DNA from: JAGDMS01 sp050015455
GTDB taxonomy: Bacteria; Desulfobacterota; Binatia; HRBIN30
Assembly: GCA_050015455.1 (NCBI GenBank)
Contig: JBEKBJ010000009.1
Coordinates: 1-64,000, forward strand
Length of the DNA stretch: 64,000 nucleotides
Reading direction: 5' to 3'
Both the position numbers and the translations under genes were made by a program. Under the pieces are notes generated by a model, which saw nothing but the letters and a program-made list of their open reading frames with translations, did no database searches and had not been told where the DNA came from. Shown here piece by piece: positions 48,533-56,717 of this stretch. The number at the start of each line of letters is the position of its first letter. Positions within the stretch are counted from its first letter, which is position 1.

Positions 48533-50134
48533 TCACAGCTTGTACTCGAGCCGGACGAAGCCTTCGTCGTTGCGCCGATATTGACCGATTAACGAACCGG
48601 CGCGTCCCGCAATGAACAAGTAACCGACCTGGGCATTCAAGTTGTCTGTAAGGCGGTACAGAAGCGTGGGGCGGATGAGCGTGTAATCGCTTTCAATTGC
48701 ATGCATGCCGATCAGCTGCGTTTGCAATCGGTCCGCCAGAAAGCTCTTGCGCAAGTTGGCAAGCAGCCGCGTCTCGACGTTTTTGATCAATAGGTCCACG
48801 TCGTTGTGCAATACATCGGTTTGGTTCACCTGCAGGAGCAGGAGGTAGCCTTCGTAGACGTAATCGACCCCGAGGCCCCACTCGGCGGCGGAATGGATGA
48901 CGGTGGCGGGAGGCAGCAGCACTGTTGCCTGGCCGGCGCCCTGGGTGAGTGCCGTCAAGGCATTCTTGATTTCGCCGGCGAGGGCTTGCGGATTCGTCAC
49001 CAAGTCCCGCAGGTCGCGGGGGAAGGGGCGCCCGCTGACAAAAGCCCCCTCCCCGCGCACGGTGAAGCGATCAAACGCGTATGCGAAGTCCGCCCCCCAT
49101 GAGTCGATCCGGTGGAATTCGGGCGACAGGGTCGTGGCGCCGGACAAATCCTTCACGTGAAACGGATTGGCAAGGCTCGGATCGGGCTGGCCGAAAACCT
49201 GCGCCGTCAAATTGAACCCCGGCTCGATGTCGAAGCCGTGAAAGTAATACAGCGCCAGATCGACGTCGCGGATGAGCGCCGAGTAACGCACACCGACCGT
49301 GCTGTCATTCAGACGCGTCGCCGGCGGCGCCACGTTGCGCACGCGGAAAGCGAGCGGCACATTGAACCCCGGACTGGGGCTCCCGTCGGGCAGAGTGATG
49401 AGGCCCGGCGGCACGAAGAAGTTGGGCGTCGGCACACCCGCCGGGGGAAACCAGCGTTCCGCATCGCAATGCGAGGCGTTGCCCTGGACATCACACGTCG
49501 CCAAAGGGAACCGAGGCGGCACATACTTCGGCACCCAAACGACGGTCAGACGGCTCTCCGGCGGGATGGCGGCGGTCTCCGGCAGATAATACGACGCCTG
49601 CAGGGCGGGCACACCGATCCGTTCTTCGGCTTCCTCTGCTAGGAACGGATCGAAGTAGGCGATGGGGTTGATCAAATTGTTCGGCTGCGTGCGGTCGAGC
49701 TTCCCCCAAGCCACCTTCTGGATGCCGAGGCGGAGATCGACGGAAGGGAGGACCATGCTGAGGTACGCTTCGTCGAACTCCACCGCGGGTGATATGTCCT
49801 GAAAGACGCCATTCCACGAGTAGACACCGGCGCGGTCGGCTTTCAGCGTCGGGCCGCCATTCGTCCCGACCGTCGTCGCATCGAATCGGACCCACTTGGC
49901 CAGCTCCACACCGACGTGCAGGCGTAACTCCTCCAGAGTCCGTTCGTGCTTGGTAGCCCCGTTCTCCTCGACGACTTCCCGGACGCGCAGGGTTCCGTCA
50001 AGATCAAGCGGCCGGCCGCCGACGGTCGTTTGCATCGGCCAGACGGCCGGGGCCGCTAACATCCAAACAACCACGACCAGCACCAACCAGATTCCTATCT
50101 TCGCCGGCATCCACCCTCTGGCCATCGTGTCCAC
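48533..50134 (-). CDS. Outer-membrane protein, DUF1302-like beta-barrel
   Basis: A 533-residue exported protein. It has a signal anchor or peptide near residues 12-34 (IGIWLVLVVVVWMLAAPAV). A long strand-rich barrel follows, with the characteristic segment LGIQKVAWGKLDRTQPNNLINP and late QVGYLFIAGRAGSLIGQYRRNDEGFVRLEYKL-type strands ending in LEYKL. DUF1302 proteins accompany RND exporters and LolA-like carriers, which fits the next gene. The GTG at 50134 lies 13 bases after GGAGG; an ATG at 50125 is also possible. It is probably the outer-membrane partner in lipid or hydrophobic-compound transport; no substrate is known. Confidence 0.75.
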   Translation of the reverse strand: MDTMARGWMPAKIGIWLVLVVVVWMLAAPAVWPMQTTVGGRPLDLDGTLRVREVVEENGATKHERTLEELRLHVGVELAKWVRFDATTVGTNGGPTLKADRAGVYSWNGVFQDISPAVEFDEAYLSMVLPSVDLRLGIQKVAWGKLDRTQPNNLINPIAYFDPFLAEEAEERIGVPALQASYYLPETAAIPPESRLTVVWVPKYVPPRFPLATCDVQGNASHCDAERWFPPAGVPTPNFFVPPGLITLPDGSPSPGFNVPLAFRVRNVAPPATRLNDSTVGVRYSALIRDVDLALYYFHGFDIEPGFNLTAQVFGQPDPSLANPFHVKDLSGATTLSPEFHRIDSWGADFAYAFDRFTVRGEGAFVSGRPFPRDLRDLVTNPQALAGEIKNALTALTQGAGQATVLLPPATVIHSAAEWGLGVDYVYEGYLLLLQVNQTDVLHNDVDLLIKNVETRLLANLRKSFLADRLQTQLIGMHAIESDYTLIRPTLLYRLTDNLNAQVGYLFIAGRAGSLIGQYRRNDEGFVRLEYKL

Positions 50135-50438
50135 GGTTCTGTCATTTCCTCCTGGTCAAGGCCTACGCGCCAGGTGCGAAGTCGCCCCACCCCGTGGCGC
50201 GGGCCGCAAACGCTTTTGGGCTTGAAACGTCGGACACGCTTTGCATAACTCAGCTGTCACTGTCAAGCGGAGAAAACCGTCCGTGAGAGACGACCAGCTG
50301 TCGCCGGCTCGCGCGGAGTCCTGCGGCCACCAAGCCAGTGACAGGCAGGATGGCAGATCGCGCTACTGTACCGAGGGGAATTTCGCGCCCACGGCCTTGA
50401 TCATGGAGGGCGACGCCGTCAGCGTCGATGTGACGGCG
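50135..50438. other. Intergenic region upstream of the DUF1302-like gene
   Basis: There are 304 bases between the DUF1302-like start and the end of the radical SAM gene. They hold a CACTGTCAAGCG sequence (50257-50268; TTGACA on the minus strand) followed by AAACCGT, the same context as in the ketosynthase promoter at 60268-60307. No good -10 lies at the right distance, so I do not call a promoter. Nothing else is supported. Confidence 0.4.
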
Positions 50439-51989
50439 TCATCGTGCGAGCGATTGGAAATCGGGCGCCTCGAGCTCGGCGAGCGTCGGATTCCACAATC
50501 CCTGCTTCCGCAGGATCCGGACATTGTGGACGTGAATTATGAGGGACAGCCCCAGGACATGCCCATCCTTGCCGTGGAAGAGCTTCACCGCTTCGCGCGG
50601 CACAGAGCGGAACTCTGCCCCCAGATCTGCGTACGCTTGGAGAAGATTCTTCCAGATTAACGCAAACCGCTGTGGGTTCCAGCTGACTGCCGCCGAGGGC
50701 TCTGGGGAGTGCTTCGCCAGCACTGCCACACGCTGCAAGAAGGCATCGGGAGTATAGAGCTTATTCAGTAGCCACTGTGTTCCATATTGCAGCTCATGAA
50801 CTGTCATTTGCTTGGGAATGATATTGGTACCCGTGTATCCGTCTTCCTCATTGAGCGTCCGTAACCGGTGCTCAGCACGGAGGCGCCGTTCGAGGGGCGT
50901 GCCCTCCGGCGCCACCAACATGTTGACCAGTACCGCAGGAATGCCCGCCTGTTGAAGGAACTCCAGCTGCACGCGAAAGGAGTCCTTGGTGTCCGCATCG
51001 AAGCCGGTAATGATGCCAGCTTCAACCGAGATACCTCGTCGCTGGAAGGCGCGGATGTCAGCGATCAGATCGGGTCGCAGGTTCTGCTGCTTTCTTACCT
51101 GGCGCAGCGCTTCGTGGTTGGGCGTCTCGATCCCAATGAAAGCCTGCCTGATACCCGCTTCGGCAGCGAGGTCCAGCAGCCCGGGATCACGCGCAGCGTC
51201 GATCGACACCTGGGCTGCAAAGGTGACGCGTTCGGGCTTACCGCGGTTCCACTGGCGAATGGCTTCCAAGATGCCCTTGGCGTGCTTGCGGTGGGCGGTC
51301 AGGTTGTCATCCGCCAGAAAGCCCTCGCGGTAGCCGAGCTGATAGAGTTGCTCGATCTCGGCGACTACGCGCTCGGGTCTCTTGTATCGCTGCCGGCGGC
51401 CGAGGTAGACGATCACATCGCAGAACTCGCATTCGAAGGGGCAGCCGCGACTCGTCTGGACGATCCCCACCCAGTACGCTCCACGCTTGACCTTGCCCAT
51501 TGCCGGGAGCGGCGAGTGGTTGAGGTCGACCGGATTCCGCTCCCGGTACTCCGACTTCCAGGAGCCGGCACGGAGATCCGATAGAAACTGAGGCCAGGTC
51601 CGTTCGGCCTCGCCGATGAAGAGAATGTCGGCATGGGGACGCACGGTACTGGATGACAGGGTGGCGTACGGGCCGCCGATGGCCACTAGGTTCCCATGCT
51701 GGCGGAACACGTCCGCCAGCTTGAGCATACGATCCCTGTGCGTGATGTAGCCGGTGATGCCGACCACGCCCCAGCGTTCGCTCAAATACGGCTCAATGCT
51801 TTCGAGCTGCTCGTCTACGATAGTGACGTTGACATCACTGGGGGCCAAGGCCGCCAATGTAGGCAGCGCGATGTTGGGCGTGTACGCCGCACAACCGGTG
51901 ATGTCGGCGGTCTCATTCATGGAGTACAGCGACGGCTTCTGGCCCGGGCTCACCAACAAAACTCGCACCGCGTACTCCTGAGTTGACAC
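50439..51989 (-). CDS. B12-binding radical SAM protein (class B, DUF4070/HpnP-like family)
   Basis: A 516-residue enzyme. The N-terminal cobalamin-binding-like alpha/beta domain covers about 1-140 (VGITGYITHRD, AIGGPYATLSS). The radical SAM core has Cys183, Cys187 and Cys190 (GCPFECEFCD), with LADDNLTAHRKH and GIITGFDADTKDSF. A C-terminal DUF4070-like region covers about 400-516. Relatives include HpnP hopanoid methylases and other class B methylases or mutases acting on lipids and cofactors. The position near LolA-like, DUF1302-like and RND genes hints at lipid modification, but this is inference. The start is GTG 51989. Confidence 0.83.
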   Translation of the reverse strand: MSTQEYAVRVLLVSPGQKPSLYSMNETADITGCAAYTPNIALPTLAALAPSDVNVTIVDEQLESIEPYLSERWGVVGITGYITHRDRMLKLADVFRQHGNLVAIGGPYATLSSSTVRPHADILFIGEAERTWPQFLSDLRAGSWKSEYRERNPVDLNHSPLPAMGKVKRGAYWVGIVQTSRGCPFECEFCDVIVYLGRRQRYKRPERVVAEIEQLYQLGYREGFLADDNLTAHRKHAKGILEAIRQWNRGKPERVTFAAQVSIDAARDPGLLDLAAEAGIRQAFIGIETPNHEALRQVRKQQNLRPDLIADIRAFQRRGISVEAGIITGFDADTKDSFRVQLEFLQQAGIPAVLVNMLVAPEGTPLERRLRAEHRLRTLNEEDGYTGTNIIPKQMTVHELQYGTQWLLNKLYTPDAFLQRVAVLAKHSPEPSAAVSWNPQRFALIWKNLLQAYADLGAEFRSVPREAVKLFHGKDGHVLGLSLIIHVHNVRILRKQGLWNPTLAELEAPDFQSLAR

Positions 51990-52110
51990 TGCACCTAGTG
52001 CCCCTCTGAGCCAAGATCAACGAAATCGGCGCGAGACCTCACGCTGCCGTAGCCGATTTGCCAGGCGGAACGAAGCTCAAGGGCCCGAAGATCGAGTCGC
52101 GGGAATACCA

Positions 52111-54285
52111 TCAAGACGATGCGACCTTGCGAGCACGTGCGTAGCGGAGCGGGCGCGACTCCATCTCCGTATGTGCTTCAGGTGGAGTGGATCGACCGCC
52201 CGCGTCGCACGGCGGCAGATTGACGCAAAAGCTGCTTCCGTGGCCCTCGCGGCTGTCAACAGTGATAGAGCCACCGTGCTCGCTAACGATTTGATGAGCG
52301 ATGGCCAAACCCAGACCCGTCCCCTTGCCCTTCGTGGTGAAAAAGGGGTCGAAGATGTGTTCGAGCTGGTCTGGTGGGATACCGACGCCCGTGTCTTGGA
52401 TCTCAATTTGACCGAAGGCGCCATTTTGATGATCGACGCAGCGAGTGGAGATTGCGACGACGCCGCCGGGTCGGGTCGCCTGAATCGCGTTCAGGACCAA
52501 ATTGATCAACACCTGCTTGATTTGGTCGCCGTCGGCATTGACGAGCGGAACATTTGCCGAAAGCGCGCGCGTCAGGGTCAGATTGTGTTTTCGCGCTTCC
52601 GGTTCGAGCAGCGTCGCCACGCGCTCCACCAGCTCGTTGAGATTCACGGCGGCCAAGGAAGGAGTGCTGGAGCGAGCGAAGGACAGCAATTCCGTGATCA
52701 GGTCGGAGATACGTTTGACCTCATTAGCGGTCATGCCGAGGAAAGTGGTGAAGAACTCCTGGTCATGCAGTCGCTGCGGGGCCAGTTGGAAAAACGTCTG
52801 GATCGATACCAGCGGATTCCGCACCTCGTGCGCGATGCCGGCTGCCAGCGTGCCTAGTGCGGACAAGCGGTCCGCGCGGCGGATGATGTCTTGTGACTTC
52901 TTCAGCTCCTCGTACAGCCGTGCGTTTTCGAGCGCGACCGAAGCTTCAGCGGCGAGGGTCTCGAGCAAATCGAGGTCCTCCGCAGAGAAGGCTTCGAGGT
53001 TTCGCTTACCGCCCAGGCCGATGAACCCAAGAAGCTTCTCACCGAGGATCAGCGGGATGCAAACCTCCCAGCCGTTACGGCGGCAGAGCTCGCTTACGGC
53101 TGTGCGCGCCGCCACGTCGGTGCCGGCCACCAGTTCCTCACGCAGCACGACTTCCCGGCTGTGTGCCAGGGAGCGCACGAACTCATCGCTTTCGGCAAAC
53201 TCGGCCTGCGCCGAATTCTCACCGAGCTGGTAGCGCACCGAATATGTTTGCCTCATGTCGTCCCGCAGCCAAACGCCGACCCGGCTCACGTGCAGTGTGT
53301 AACTCAGGGTCGAGGCGATCTCGCGGATGAGCTTCTCGTGTTCCAAGATCCGAACGATGGAGCGAGCGAAACTACCGAGTGCGGTACGGTATTCGCTCTT
53401 CTCGCGGAAGAAGGTCTGCTGAATCCGGGACTGCGCTTGAATCCGAAGGACAGGGAACAGCACTGCGATGGCCACGAACATCAACAGCACGGCAAACGAG
53501 AAATCCGGTTGCACGTGGCCGAAGGCGAGCCGTTGTAACCACACCATGAGCGCGAAGGCTGGCCCGATGAGAATGCAAGCCACTGCGGCGTAGGCTACCC
53601 CTTTGCTCACGACGACATCGATGTCCATCAACCGGTGGCGCGCGATTGCGTAGGCGATGATCGCCGCGTACAGCGCGCTGCCAAAATGACCGAGTGGGTA
53701 GATCGGAACGCCGAAGATCGGCAGGAAGTTGGTCAACCCCGTGGGAAGGACGGCGGCAGCCAACAACCAAAACCGTACTTGCAGCTTGCGCCGCGGGGAG
53801 GTCGTGGTGTGGTAGTGATGGATGAGCACGCCTAGCGCCAAGGTGCATTGGATGACCGCTGCGGCGATGAAGACGCCGTAGAGACGTGTGCCAACGGGGT
53901 AGAGGCCCCACGCGTAGTGCCGTGCGCCAGAAACGAGGAGCCCGAGCGCGTTGGCTACGATCAGCCCAGCGGAAACGGAATAGCTGCATCCGAGCAGCCA
54001 ACGGGACAGCGATTTTGGGGTACCCGCAAGCGTGAGCGCGAGGTGCAGAACGGTAGCTGGCACGAGTATCGTGCCGGGCCTGAGGATACTGCCCCACCAC
54101 AACGCGCGGCTGGGGTCGGGTATGGCGTAGAATACGAAGTTGTTCAGGTTCCAGAGTGCCAGCGCCACGCCCATCAGCACGAAAACCTGATTGAGGCGTG
54201 CGCGCCGGTCACGCGCGAGCACCAGGACGCCCAGCAACAGATTGAGCACGGCGGAGATCAGCGGGACGAGCCAGTGATACTTCAT
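52111..54285 (-). CDS. Multi-TM sensor histidine kinase with GAF domain (paralogue 1)
   Basis: A 724-residue kinase. It has eight or nine membrane segments within residues 5-280 (7TM-type sensor), including the conserved VPIYPLG and ARHRLMDIDVVVSKGV. A GAF domain (about 310-455), HisKA with phospho-acceptor His486 (AGIAHEVRNPLVSIQTFF), and HATPase_c (N box NLVLNAIQAT, DTGVGIPP, FTTKGKGTGLGLAI) follow. Its ATG overlaps the stop of the FeeM-like gene by 4 bases (ATGA), so synthase and kinase are made together. No response regulator lies nearby. Its kinase half is nearly superimposable on that of the paralogue at 56718. A membrane-integral or hydrophobic ligand is plausible for this sensor type. 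Confidence 0.88.
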   Translation of the reverse strand: MKYHWLVPLISAVLNLLLGVLVLARDRRARLNQVFVLMGVALALWNLNNFVFYAIPDPSRALWWGSILRPGTILVPATVLHLALTLAGTPKSLSRWLLGCSYSVSAGLIVANALGLLVSGARHYAWGLYPVGTRLYGVFIAAAVIQCTLALGVLIHHYHTTTSPRRKLQVRFWLLAAAVLPTGLTNFLPIFGVPIYPLGHFGSALYAAIIAYAIARHRLMDIDVVVSKGVAYAAVACILIGPAFALMVWLQRLAFGHVQPDFSFAVLLMFVAIAVLFPVLRIQAQSRIQQTFFREKSEYRTALGSFARSIVRILEHEKLIREIASTLSYTLHVSRVGVWLRDDMRQTYSVRYQLGENSAQAEFAESDEFVRSLAHSREVVLREELVAGTDVAARTAVSELCRRNGWEVCIPLILGEKLLGFIGLGGKRNLEAFSAEDLDLLETLAAEASVALENARLYEELKKSQDIIRRADRLSALGTLAAGIAHEVRNPLVSIQTFFQLAPQRLHDQEFFTTFLGMTANEVKRISDLITELLSFARSSTPSLAAVNLNELVERVATLLEPEARKHNLTLTRALSANVPLVNADGDQIKQVLINLVLNAIQATRPGGVVAISTRCVDHQNGAFGQIEIQDTGVGIPPDQLEHIFDPFFTTKGKGTGLGLAIAHQIVSEHGGSITVDSREGHGSSFCVNLPPCDAGGRSTPPEAHTEMESRPLRYARARKVASS

Positions 54286-54929
54286 CGCGCGCTCGTGTCC
54301 TCACCAGCCGGCGCAGCGAAGGCCGCGTTCAGCAGATGGTTGGCGGCGGCGTAGCGCGCCGGCAGGTCGACCATGTGCAGCCGCATCAACAAGTGCGGTA
54401 CCCCACCGAAGGGCAGGTAGGGAATATTCGGCGGGGTCAGCGCCTCGAACAGAATGGACTCGTACATCTTTTGTACGGTTGGCACCGCGCAGATGAAGAT
54501 ATCGTCAATGTTCTGCATCTGGCAGACATCGTAGAGGAGCCGAATCAGGCCCAGGTAAACCTGCATCGCCCGCGTGATGCGCCGAAACGGCGCAGCGATG
54601 CAAAGGCGCGTGGTTTCCCCCGGGGGGTGTCCCGGGCGGAGGAACGGCGTGAGATCGAGGCTGGTTTCCATTTCGAACGGCCGCCCCGTAGGGCCCAGCA
54701 GGCGGATCATTCCCACCGCCTCACCGGCTTCCGACATGGCGAGCAGATGAATCGCGCGCTCGTCTATGGGCCCCCACTCTACCGCCCGTGGTCCGTAGCC
54801 GAGCTCGTCGCCGTAAACCGCTTGCCGGAGCTGCAAGATTGCCTCGCGTCGGTGTGGCCCCGCAACCTCGAAGCACAAACGCCAGGATTCCACGGGGCAA
54901 ATCGTATTATGCTCTGCTGTTGACTTCAA
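54282..54929 (-). CDS. FeeM-like N-acyl amino acid synthase / autoinducer-synthase-fold acyltransferase
   Basis: A 215-residue GNAT-like protein resembling N-acyl amino acid synthases (FeeM) and exosortase-associated acyltransferases, which share a fold with LuxI synthases. Seen: LRQAVYGDELGYGP near residue 34 (the RxxVYxxELG region of the family), AIHLLAMSEAGEAVGMIRLLGP, the Arg-rich acyl-donor stretch TTRLCIAAPFRRITRAMQVYLGLIRLLYDVC, and PFGGVPHLLMRLHM at the end. FeeM takes acyl chains from a dedicated ACP; an ACP gene lies divergently 45 bases away. The open frame starts at TTG 54929; GTG 54893 is an attractive alternative that frees the divergent promoter region. The substrate amine is unknown. 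Confidence 0.68.
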   Translation of the reverse strand: MKSTAEHNTICPVESWRLCFEVAGPHRREAILQLRQAVYGDELGYGPRAVEWGPIDERAIHLLAMSEAGEAVGMIRLLGPTGRPFEMETSLDLTPFLRPGHPPGETTRLCIAAPFRRITRAMQVYLGLIRLLYDVCQMQNIDDIFICAVPTVQKMYESILFEALTPPNIPYLPFGGVPHLLMRLHMVDLPARYAAANHLLNAAFAAPAGEDTSAR

Positions 54930-54972
54930 GGAGCACGTTGGACGATATTGTCACTCTCTCTTCGTCGAGAGT
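54920..54972 (+). promoter_or_regulatory. Divergent control region of the synthase and ACP genes
   Basis: TTGACT (54920-54925) and GATATT (54944-54949), 18 bases apart, could drive the ACP gene. On the minus strand TAATAC (near 54903) could serve the synthase. ACTCTC (54953-54958) and GAGAGT (54967-54972) form a hairpin directly before the ACP ATG that may mask its ribosome site. An AAGGAG at 54928-54933 would alternatively support a TTG start at 54938. Confidence 0.4.
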
Positions 54973-54973
54973 T

Positions 54974-55249
54974 ATGATCCAAGAACCGGCTCAACAAGCG
55001 CCCTCGATAGAAGAAGTCAAAGCAACCCTGCGACGGCTCATCGGGGAGATCGGGGATTTGGACGCCGATTCGATCACCGATTCCTCCACGCTGGATGAAG
55101 ATATTCCGCTGCCGTCGATCCAGTTCATCGAACTGCAAGTCGCCGTTGAAGACATTTTCGATATCCAGCTCGACCCGGTAGAGATCGTTGAGCGAAATAC
55201 ATTTGGGGCGATTGCTGCCCTAATCTGCGATAAGGTCCGTGCAAGTTGA
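54974..55249 (+). CDS. Acyl carrier protein (dedicated, atypical)
   Basis: A 91-residue four-helix carrier. The helix-II region reads LPSIQFIELQVAVEDIFDI. Ser48 aligns with the phosphopantetheine serine, but the residue before it is Pro instead of the usual Asp of DSL. The acidic helix II and the loop QLDPVEIVERNTFGAIAALI fit ACPs. It is 9-27 bases upstream of a ketosynthase and divergent from the FeeM-like synthase, so it is probably their private acyl donor rather than the housekeeping AcpP. ATG 54974 is chosen; a TTG at 54938 with a good AAGGAG site would add 12 residues. Confidence 0.75.
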   Translation: MIQEPAQQAPSIEEVKATLRRLIGEIGDLDADSITDSSTLDEDIPLPSIQFIELQVAVEDIFDIQLDPVEIVERNTFGAIAALICDKVRAS

Positions 55250-55276
55250 CTACCGTGAGTGCCGTGTGATTTTGCG

Positions 55277-56533
55277 ATGAGAGAAGGCGTACGGGCCGTG
55301 CGGCGCGTGGTGATCACTGGGATAGGCCTCATTGGACCGACCGGAGTTGGGCTTCGGGCCTTCTGGGAGTCCCTGCTGGAAGGCCATTCAGGCATTGGCC
55401 GCATCTCCCGCTTCGACCCGAGCCCGTACCAGTGTCAGATTGGCGGCGAGGTACGTGACCGGAGTTACGAAGAGCTGCTGGATCCGCGCCAGCTCCGCAC
55501 CACGACGCACGCCACACAGCTGGCCCTTGGGGCGGCCGAGCTGGGGCTTCGGGACGCGCGCCTCTCACCAACTTACTACGACCCGGCCCTCATCGGGGTC
55601 AGCATCGGCACCGCAATAGGTGGTTGGCGAGATCTCGCACAGCAACACGCTATCCTGCTTGAGCGCGGCGCCCGCCGCGTCAACCCTTTCATCGCCAACG
55701 GCACCCCGAATCATACCAGCGGCGTCGAACTTGCCGGCGCGTTCGGTGCGTGCGGAGGCCACTTCACCTTTTCGTGCGGCTGTCCGTCTAGTCTCCAGGC
55801 CATCGGCCACGCGGCAACCCTCGTTGCCACAGAAGAGTTGGACGTCTGCTTGGCGGGCGGTACGGAGAGCCCACTCACCCCAATGATCTTCGCCGGCATG
55901 GGCCGCACCCAGGAGCTGTGCACAATCAACGACGATCCGCAGCACGCCAGCCGGCCCTTCGACCGTGCCCACGCCGGCATCGTTCTCAGTGAAGGCGCCT
56001 GTATCTTGGTACTGGAGTCGGCCGAGCATGCCGCTCGACGAGGCGTGGCACCGTACGCGGAAGTCGTCGGTCACAGCTCATCCTGCGACGCCAAGGGTTT
56101 GTACAATTTCGACCCGAGCGGCGAAACCGGCGCACGGGCGATTCACCGACTCCTCCAGCGGACCGGTGTGCCTGCAACGGAGATTCACTACGTTTGCTCA
56201 CACGCGAACTCATCCCCGGCATTCGACCGCAAAGAAACGGTCGTCATCAAGAAAGCCTTCGGCGAGTGCGCCGCGCGCCTGCCGGTCAGCTCGATCAAGG
56301 CCGTGCTAGGACACCTGTTCGGTGCCTCCGGCGCGTTCCAAGTGGCTGCGGCGGCCTTGGCCATCCGCAACCAAACTGTACCGCCGACCCACAACCTCGA
56401 AGTTCCGGACCCGAAATGCGATCTGGACTATGTGCCCCGACAGGCACGCCCGGCACACATTCGCAACGCGCTGGTCACCAGCTATGGGTACGGGGGCGTG
56501 AACTCGTACCTGCTGGTAACAGAGACTCACTGA
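55277..56533 (+). CDS. Beta-ketoacyl-ACP synthase (FabF-like ketosynthase 1)
   Basis: A 418-residue thiolase-fold condensing enzyme that extends an ACP-bound acyl chain with malonyl-ACP. All catalytic groups are present: Cys169 (FSCGCPSSLQA, an unusual SCGC context in place of STAC), His in CSHANSSPAFDRKE, Lys in SSIKAVLGHLFGASGA, and the following His. The N-terminus VVITGIGLIGPTG is typical. Start choice is between GTG 55259 and ATG 55277. It follows the ACP by under 30 bases and is likely cotranscribed. It resembles ketosynthase 2 (58904) but the nucleophile surroundings differ, so the two may have different chain or donor preferences. It is not a chain-length factor, since the Cys is kept. 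Confidence 0.87.
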   Translation: MREGVRAVRRVVITGIGLIGPTGVGLRAFWESLLEGHSGIGRISRFDPSPYQCQIGGEVRDRSYEELLDPRQLRTTTHATQLALGAAELGLRDARLSPTYYDPALIGVSIGTAIGGWRDLAQQHAILLERGARRVNPFIANGTPNHTSGVELAGAFGACGGHFTFSCGCPSSLQAIGHAATLVATEELDVCLAGGTESPLTPMIFAGMGRTQELCTINDDPQHASRPFDRAHAGIVLSEGACILVLESAEHAARRGVAPYAEVVGHSSSCDAKGLYNFDPSGETGARAIHRLLQRTGVPATEIHYVCSHANSSPAFDRKETVVIKKAFGECAARLPVSSIKAVLGHLFGASGAFQVAAAALAIRNQTVPPTHNLEVPDPKCDLDYVPRQARPAHIRNALVTSYGYGGVNSYLLVTETH

Positions 56534-56551
56534 AGCCGGGGAAGTGGCTGC

Positions 56552-56650
56552 TCACAGCAGCCGCGCCGTAGCAACGTGGTGAATCTGGTTCGTGCCCTCG
56601 AAGATCTGCATCAGCTCGGCATCGCACACAAGCTTCCGCCCGCCCTTCGA
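56552..56650 (-). pseudogene. Remnant of an acyl-CoA dehydrogenase C-terminus
   Basis: The minus strand carries 32 codons and a stop reading SKGGRKLVC, DAELMQIFEGTNQIHH, VATARLL, the hallmark C-terminal segment of acyl-CoA dehydrogenases. Similarity breaks off abruptly at about 56650, where a dispersed repeat sequence begins. The rest of the gene is absent, so this is a deletion relic lying between two convergent signalling genes. Confidence 0.65.
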
Positions 56651-56669
56651 ACATGCTCAAGGTGAGCGG
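56640..56669. repeat. Dispersed CCCTTCGA-type repeat at the relic breakpoint
   Basis: CGCCCTTCGAACATGCTCAAGGTGAGCGGA resembles the widespread bacterial repeat CCCTTCGACAAGCTCAGGGTGAGCGG. It abuts the end of the dehydrogenase relic and may mark the recombination point. The remaining 50 bases before the kinase stop have no feature. Confidence 0.5.
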
Positions 56670-56717
56670 ACAGCGTTGTCGTAGGGACGTGCCGGTTAGC
56701 TCCGGTGGCGCAGGATA

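Noticed and set aside
52111..54929. Identification as the exosortase/PEP-CTERM PrsK kinase and its acyltransferase
   Set aside because: The H-box region (AHEVRNPLVSIQTFF) is not PrsK-like and no exosortase or PEP-CTERM protein is in the window; the FeeM-like description is kept instead.
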